Shown piece after piece: positions 57,986-64,000 of a stretch of DNA of 64,000 bases. The stretch is from Schistocephalus solidus. Lineage: Eukaryota > Platyhelminthes > Cestoda > Diphyllobothriidea > Diphyllobothriidae. The first letter of the stretch is position 1; each line of letters opens with the position of its first letter. The DNA lies in the NCBI GenBank assembly GCA_017591395.1, contig WEDG01002043.1:1-64000 (forward strand), given 5' to 3'. The position numbers and the translations under genes were made by a program. Under the pieces are notes generated by a model that was not told where the DNA came from, ran no database searches, and saw nothing but the letters and a program-made list of their open reading frames with translations.

Positions 57986-58221
57986 CATATAATTTTAGCA
58001 TGCATTTTTTCCTGAGTTTGTTCCACGTTTGCATTACAGGTTTCTGATAACTGTTACCTAGACCGTCGGTATTTCTCATGGACTGTGATTTTTTTTTGAT
58101 TTCTTAAGGTCTGTTAATTTGGAATGTACTGCTTCGAACAGAATCTGCCAAATGACCCTGTGCAACCTTTCAGGGATAAGTCATTTCTATAACTGTACCC
58201 TTGCATAGAGGATACAATTTT

Positions 58222-58400
58222 GTTTGGACTTTTGATAAACAGGTCACGCGTTCAAGCCTTGGGTAGGACACAACCCGGGTTTGGTTGGTTGATGACGGCT
58301 TGTGAGCCAGAAATGATCATTTCAGCCTCGCTTTTCTTTGTCGGCTCTATACGTCTGCCTTGTTTATTCTATCTCACTGTCCTATCAGAGCGCTACCAAA
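58222..58400 (+). mobile_element. tRNA-Arg-derived SINE, copy 2 (head truncated)
   Basis: Starts within the tRNA part (GGTCACGCGTTCAAGCCTTG, B box retained, A box missing) and continues with the same body as copy 1: TTGATGACGGCT, then CTTTTCTTTGTCGG. Confidence 0.7.
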
Positions 58401-59056
58401 TTGGCAGTTTCGTATATTCATAATTTCTTTTCGAGATTTACCCATTCGAATTTCTTAAACTAGATGCAGTCAGCCGAATTCCTTGCGTGTCTGATAGACT
58501 CAATCATCACGGTAATGCCCCATTTGTTTGGTTATGGAGAGGTTTATATGAAGACAAGGATTCGATTTCTATTTTGTAAAGGGCTTTATTGCCAGATAGG
58601 TTTAAAACAAAACCACTACAGAAATTAAAGCCGTGATCCTTTTCTGGATTTTATCATTTTTTGCGTGCATATTTGATGGCTTTGAGGCCAATTCGGACGA
58701 AATATTCATTCATGTGCGTTCATATGATTTTTAGTAACATTCTCAGTTTGAAAATCTTAAACTGACAAAATACGTTTTATTGAAAGTGTCGGAATTAAGT
58801 GTAAATGTTAGGTTTTTTGACAGATGTAAGTATCCTTGAATCAAAAATCTCCATGTTTTAATCCAATTATCTTTTCAGACAGACCACGATGAATCTTTAC
58901 GGAAAATAACACGAATTATATTTTTGAAATATAGATAAAAACTTTGTAATTGTGACATTTTTGTTGTGACTATAGAGTGATATGTCAATGGTCCTAATAT
59001 GTTTTGACATTAATTAAAGTAATTGACTTTGAAGGCAAATGCACTTTCAGAAAATG
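58401..59056. other. No recognised feature
   Basis: AT-rich, apparently single-copy sequence upstream of the FN3 gene promoter. Confidence 0.5.
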
Positions 59057-59057
59057 C

Positions 59058-59064
59058 TATAAAA
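59058..59064 (+). promoter_or_regulatory. TATA box of the secreted FN3 gene
   Basis: TATAAAA lies about 28 bp before an initiator-like TCACTCA (59086-59092) and 40 bp before the start codon. Spacing fits a metazoan core promoter with a very short leader. Confidence 0.5.
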
Positions 59065-59103
59065 CAACGCTGCAAGTACTAGTGCTCACTCAATCTCTGC
59101 TTG

Positions 59104-62100
59104 ATGATGTTCAAACTCTTCAGTCTCTTCTGCATTTCTCATTTCGTTTGTGGAAGTCCTCAAGGTAATTTTTCTCATAAATGAAAAAAATGAAATGTAA
59201 AATTTGATTTTACCTTAAGCAATAGAGTATCATAAGACGATATGAACTGCTATACCTGTACGGCAAAATTCATTTTTCTGAAAAAAGCTTTCCTAATGTG
59301 GACGTTACGCTTTATAATTTCAAATAAGACTGCGAAATATTCGGATACTGCTTGCGGGTATTGCACATTTGTTCAACTGTTCTCAGTAAAAAGTAACTGG
59401 GAATAACCATTTTTGATAAATTAGTCTCAAAAAGTTATATTGTGTCCTGTTTGCCGCGCGAAAACTAATAGGTTGTAATTTAAATGTTTTCATATTATTT
59501 TGCAGATGAAACACCGTTTTACATGCGGTTAATATGCAAATATGATCCTTCTGCTAGCAGGACATGCTTCTCTCGTTTTTTTAGCCAAAATGTCCAGTAG
59601 AGTATTAAAACATAAAAAATATTAATGTAAATGAACTTATTTGCATACAACATAAGTCAAATTTATGGACCAACATGTAACAACCTATTTTCGCGTTTAA
59701 TATACATGCATATAAAATCTTAAAAGTGAAAACGTTATGCAAAGTACAATGTGCAAACTCAAAGGAAGACTTATTTATCCACGTTATTGCTACACACGAC
59801 AATAACTGGCCTTGTTTCAATTTGTCGGCTGAACATTTTTCTGCCAGCCCGACTACCGGTATTATACATCCTCGATTTTTTACATATTTTCTTATTTGGC
59901 TGCAGAAAATTACTTCTAACAATCCAACCATTAAAATACAATTATGTCTTTGCATTTGTCTTTGCATTTTGATTATTAGTTTTACAAACTGACAGATAAA
60001 GTGTTTACAGTTACTTAATTTTTTGATAGATTATAATTATAAAAGAAGATTCATTCATCCACGTTATTGCTACAAACGAGAATAACTGGCCTTGTTTCCA
60101 TTTTTTGGCTTAACATTTTTCCGCAAACCTGACTACCGGTATTATTTATCCTTAATTTTTAACATATTTTATTATTTGGCTGCAGGAAATTACTTCTTAC
60201 AAACCAATTATTATAAGTCAATCATAATAAAATTTCTTAAAAACTTAAATAGGCGTTACATGTCTGAAATTAACTTTAAATAATAAATAAATTTTAAGAA
60301 GCTTCAGGTATTGAGGTAACTTATATGTGGTACTTTCAGATGCTTTTAAATGTATTTGCATTTTGATTAATTGTGTTATAAACTGTTATAACACTTAGAG
60401 GTTTCTTCCATTTAATGGCAATCATCTTCTAACAACCTGGAATAACTCAACATAAAATTTCTTGAAACTAGCTGATCATGGTCCTTGAGAGGCAGAAGAG
60501 TTATACGGACAATAATGCGGGAATCTTAACTGCTTTCTATGATATACTTATAGTTAAATAACTAGCTACATTTTCTGAGTTTGCAGTTTATTTCATCAAA
60601 ATAAATATCTTAACCATGACACTCAAAATATTTTTAGGATTCACCAAACGGACAGATAAAGTGTTAAAAGTTACTTAAATGTTTTGATAGATTAAACGTA
60701 CTACGAATCATGGTTTTGAGTGCAAAACATTGCAGAATATGTTTCTCTGAAAAACCTTTCATTTAATGGTTTTTGCGAATGGCAAAGAAAGAGCCATAAT
60801 GTCTGCATACTTGGTGAAAAAGTTTTAACATTTAAAGGCATGCATAAGGCTCCAATAACCTACAGAGAATAGGTTGTGTTTGTGTTTATAATATAGGACA
60901 ATTTAAACACATTTCCCTTATGTCATGATGCATCCTCTGTTTGAGCTTTTAACTAACTTAGCACGAAACTAAACACTCCATTATCAGTTTGTAAATTTTC
61001 CATTTGTTTTAGCTTTCCTTGTAAAGTAAAACATATTTTATAGAAAACCTGCATGGAGTATGTTTGGTTCTGCATGGAAGGCCACAGTTTTATATATTTT
61101 TTACTTTCATCTTGTCACTTGGTTAACACAAAGAGTATAAATATTATGAATGCAGTTCTGCAAATGTTTTTCCGACCAGCGTCTTACGTTTCTATTTTTA
61201 AATGGATCATGTTACACAATAAAACAACCACTGCCTATTTGTGAAAGTATTCAATAATTTATTGATATCAGTGTATATAGTTTTATGATATTCATTGCAT
61301 GAAAAGCATCCAAAACGTCCATCGCAAATTTCTAATGCAAGCGAAAGGGTAAAAAGAGTTTAATATTTCACATAAATGGAAAATGATTATTTTCTGAGGC
61401 TAATTATAAATATGCATTACAAAAAAAGTGTTAATAAGAAACCCAAGTCAAAACCTATACACATAACACAAAAATAATATCAATCTGAACAAAAAAGTTA
61501 AATCAATTGATACAAGCAATGCTGTTTAATTGTTCATTTTACAATGTGTGGCCTTAAGAGAAATCCTTTACAAAAACTACTTACGAAATATGAAAAACTG
61601 CTCTTATTGCAATTGAATTTCGCTTACAAAAGGTTTGAATTATGCCCGCACGGTACTGATTATCCCTGTTGAAAAACGAAAGTAAATTTTCCGTTCAAGG
61701 TAAAATGCGTTCAGCCCAGTATTTTGAATAAAAAAAGAAAATTTTCGCAAAAAGAGCAACCTTCTTTTTTCCCAAATATATCCATTCCTTTTTGGCTGGG
61801 AGGTTTAAGTTCATGAAGCTGGTTAACAGGCAATAGCAGCAGAGTTTAAATTCGGCAAATTTTTGCGCAGTTTCGCTACTGTGAAACGCCTTCCATAATT
61901 CCATTTAATCAGTACCTAAACTACAATTCCAAATTAAACAATAATATCAGACTAAAAGTGTGCTTTCTTGCCTGCGTTCACGGCGCGAAAACAATTGCAA
62001 TATCCCATTATCAGGTGACCACTGTCACTTCAGAAATTGCTATCCTGCGTACTTGTGCAAAGGGTTATCAACAGCTTATGCTTTTTAGCTATTCTTTAAT

Positions 62101-63537
62101 TGATGTATCTACATGCAGGATTCATACTAAGGACTTCCCTGTCTTCCACACCGTTCTGAAAGACACCGACTCAAGTAGATAAATCGTGGAAAATCGAAAT
62201 CGTTAAGGAAGACGCTTCTTGTGATTTCAACTGTTTTCTATTGTGCATACATATTATTCATGTAGTAATTTAAAATGGCGTTTCATCGAGCAATAGAGTC
62301 AGCATTTGAGTCATGAAGTTGGTGTCTGTATTACAGTGAGCTTACAGTTGTTCTCAGACCGATTAAAACACATTAAAGTAAGCAGTTTATCTTACCTTGA
62401 CGCATTATTGCTCACAAGCGAAAGATGACGGAAATGTTCTCAAAACGTATGTTTGCTACGTCTTTCTGCACTTTACTTCAAATCCATTTTAACCCGGTCC
62501 CCTTTGGATTGTTGACCTTGTTTGCAGTATTCTTTCTGGCAATTTTGCTGCAACCTTAATATAATCACAGATATTAACACAAATTGATCAGGTGTTTTCT
62601 TTGCGCTTTATTGAAGATCCAACAAGACTGATAGATTTCACGGCAAAAGGCGTAAATTCAACCACCATCTTTTTGTCCTGGAGAAGGCCGAATCCATGCA
62701 CATTAAAACATTATTACGTGATTTATTATATCGGAGAAAAGATACATCCAAGGTATCTATTCAACTCGACTGAGGGTTACATGTCAAATCTGCAATCATC
62801 TACGAATCACATTTTCCATCTGTATGGGGTTTATCCAACTGAATGGGAGGTCAGTCCCCCCCCCTCATCACCAACGCTTCAACTCTGTCAAATGGTAATC
62901 CACAGCTTATGTTTTTCAACCATTATTCAATTAATTTATATTCATGTAGCATTCTTACTGGAGGCTTCTATGGCTGCCACATAATTTTAAATACACCAAA
63001 TGACCACTGTCGCATTATCGATGTCAAGCAGACTGCCTTCTGCGGCATCACACATCCTCCATCCTCTTGAATGGAATGTTTCCTAGTCTGTTCCAGCACT
63101 CGCGTGTCCAGAAGATAATATTTCTCTCTATATGTTAAGTAAAGTTTTTGAACATCAATCCGCAAAAGATCACCTAACGAAGACAATTACTTTCTGAACT
63201 TAAAGCTGATAAATTGAGACAACGTCGCAAGCTTAGTCTGATAAACCAACAATCTTTTCCTGGCAACCGTCGCGAATTTTACTCCGTTTACTTCATCTGC
63301 CAGACTACATACTCTGCCATTTCGTGCTGTCTGCCTTCTCGCACGTCCGGTTCCTTTATCAGTTACAATTTTTTGTTACAAAAAGGGTCACACCACCCAG
63401 CTCATTCCATTAATCTAACTGCCAGTCTACACACAAACGATGATATATTTTTTCCGCAGTTGACATTTGTTAGAATAGAAAAGACAAACCTCAGACCCAT
63501 AGCGCATCTGCCATTGACAAATAACGCCAAATGCTGA
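59104..63537 (+). CDS. Secreted single-domain fibronectin type III protein (three-exon model)
   Basis: Proposed exons 59104-59164, 62617-62849 and 63460-63537, 123 residues. Exon 1 encodes MMFKLFSLFCISHFVCGSPQ, a signal peptide, and ends AAG|GTAATT in phase 1. Exon 2 follows TTTATTGAAG, restores the frame and encodes an FN3 fold: NSTTIFLSW (Trp42 of strand B), YYVIYYIGE (strand C) and FHLYGVYPTEWE (tyrosine-corner motif LxxLxPxTxY, with Trp97). It ends GAG|GTCAGT in phase 0. Exon 3 follows TTTTTTCCGCAG and supplies LTFVRIEK (strand F) and strand G, then TGA. Two NST sequons (residues 34 and 70) fit secretion. No membrane anchor is seen. Signal peptide plus FN3 with a phase-1 first intron is also the plan of cestode oncosphere antigens, but no sequence identity is claimed. 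Long introns and no transcript evidence limit certainty. Confidence 0.55.
59506..59600 (+). CDS. Alternative second exon: short secreted peptide
   Basis: A strong acceptor (CATATTATTTTGCAG, ending 59505) precedes 95 bp that continue exon 1 in the same phase: DETPFYMRLICKYDPSASR, then TCFSRFFSQNVQ and TAG at 59598. With the exon 1 signal peptide this makes a 51-residue precursor and a mature peptide of about 33 residues with two Cys. ATTAAA follows 5 bp after the stop. It is either an alternative ending of the FN3 gene or a separate two-exon gene upstream of it. Family not recognised. Confidence 0.4.
59765..59858 (+). pseudogene. FN3 second-half exon-like segment, copy 1
   Basis: Frame open from AAAG|GAA: EDLFIHVIATHDNNWPCFNL, then SAEHFSASPTT, and ACCG|GTATTA as donor. 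It looks like strands F and G of an FN3 fold, phase 0 in and phase 1 out, matching the intron phases of the gene around it. The acceptor lacks a pyrimidine tract, so it may be a dead exon. Confidence 0.4.
60045..60139 (+). pseudogene. FN3 second-half exon-like segment, copy 2
   Basis: 280 bp downstream of copy 1 and clearly its duplicate: FIHVIATNENNWPCFHF followed by a stop (LA*). A third trace of the duplicated unit lies at 60648-60695 (GACAGATAAAGTGTT). Confidence 0.45.
60140..62616. other. Intronic AT-rich sequence
   Basis: Within the proposed long intron. Contains a stretch (62055-62120, ACAGCTTATGCTTTTTAGC) duplicated in the next intron at 62895-62960. No other gene supported. Confidence 0.4.
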
Positions 63538-64000
63538 CATTTTTCTTTCTTTGCAAATGTTAAATTGTTTATTTGACTTCAAAATTCATTTTGAAGTCGT
63601 ACAGATTGACCCTGAAACTTATTCAAAGAAACTAGGAGAAGTAAATTGCAATACTGCAATGACTATAAGGAAGGCAAAGATCAAATTTTATTAAGTTAAA
63701 AGAACAAGAATATCGAAACCACTCCGACAAAAATAATGCGTGGGAGTGTTCCAGATTATTTTGTTTAAAGTAAGCGTGACACAACCCACAACCGGAAAAA
63801 GTCAGACAGAACGAATTGGCATTTTTTGGTATTTCAAAAAAGCAACAAATGTCTCATCTCGATAATTGTTGATAAGAAAATGACAACGAGATAAAGACTG
63901 TATACGGTTATAGGAATTATTTGATTTATCTGCTGACGACGAGATCAATGGCTTGATTTCTGCACGTCTGTGTTTTGACAATATAGTTTTCGACTCCATT
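63538..64000. other. Downstream of FN3 gene; nothing recognised
   Basis: No canonical AATAAA was noted in the first 100 bp after the stop; ATTTGACTTCAAAATTC and similar AT-rich sequence follow. Confidence 0.4.

Noticed and set aside
59726..59992. 88-codon frame as an independent gene
   Set aside because: Only its middle part (59765-59858) is duplicated and FN3-like; the rest has no support.
1..64000. CRISPR arrays, bacterial operons, rRNA genes
   Set aside because: None seen; the 87-bp satellite lacks the constant-repeat, variable-spacer pattern of CRISPR, and the sequence is eukaryotic.

Overview
The window reads as intergenic and repeat-rich nuclear DNA of a flatworm, most likely a tapeworm. 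It is AT-rich, has no long open reading frames and no bacterial-style gene packing. It is dominated by decayed retroelements: a LINE whose reverse transcriptase carries C2H2 zinc fingers at its C-terminus (of a kind I recall from diphyllobothriidean tapeworm proteins), CR1-like LINEs, Penelope-like elements (PLEs) with GIY-YIG endonucleases, and tRNA-derived SINEs. The species assignment is recall and inference, not a database result.

Layout. 0-4.2 kb: a tRNA-Arg-like SINE, the 3' half of a zinc-finger LINE (+), then an inverted second copy of its zinc-finger tail. 5.6-10.5 kb: a Penelope element in two pieces with a LINE endonuclease fragment between them. 11.1-19.2 kb: a CR1-like LINE with tandem 5' monomers, split by a 5'-truncated, opposite-strand copy of its own family. 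19.2-26.2 kb and 35.3-40.2 kb: two copies of a large segmental duplication that also includes the LINE. One copy carries an inverted pair of Penelope elements inside a (TA)n tract that is empty in the other. 26-31 kb and 50-57.7 kb: tandem higher-order units of about 3.75-3.93 kb, each made of a LINE fragment, a Penelope fragment, a conserved exon-like block and an AT-rich spacer. 42.6-50.5 kb: a second pair of long repeats with two exon-like blocks each, separated by an 87-bp satellite and a third copy of the large duplication.

The right end (57.7-64 kb) is different: mostly single-copy sequence with a gypsy integrase fossil, a SINE and the best candidate for a real host gene. This gene model has a TATA box, a signal-peptide exon, a phase-1 intron, a split fibronectin type III (FN3) domain and a stop, giving a predicted 123-residue secreted protein. 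A second exon compatible with the same signal-peptide exon would encode a 51-residue secreted peptide. Two tandem FN3 half-exon copies lie inside the gene. The nine exon-like blocks of the repeat array carry a reading that resembles the same FN3 half. The working hypothesis is that the array is a decayed amplification of FN3-type exons interspersed with retroelements, next to a surviving secreted FN3 gene. The FN3 gene model is fairly well supported; the link to the array is inference.
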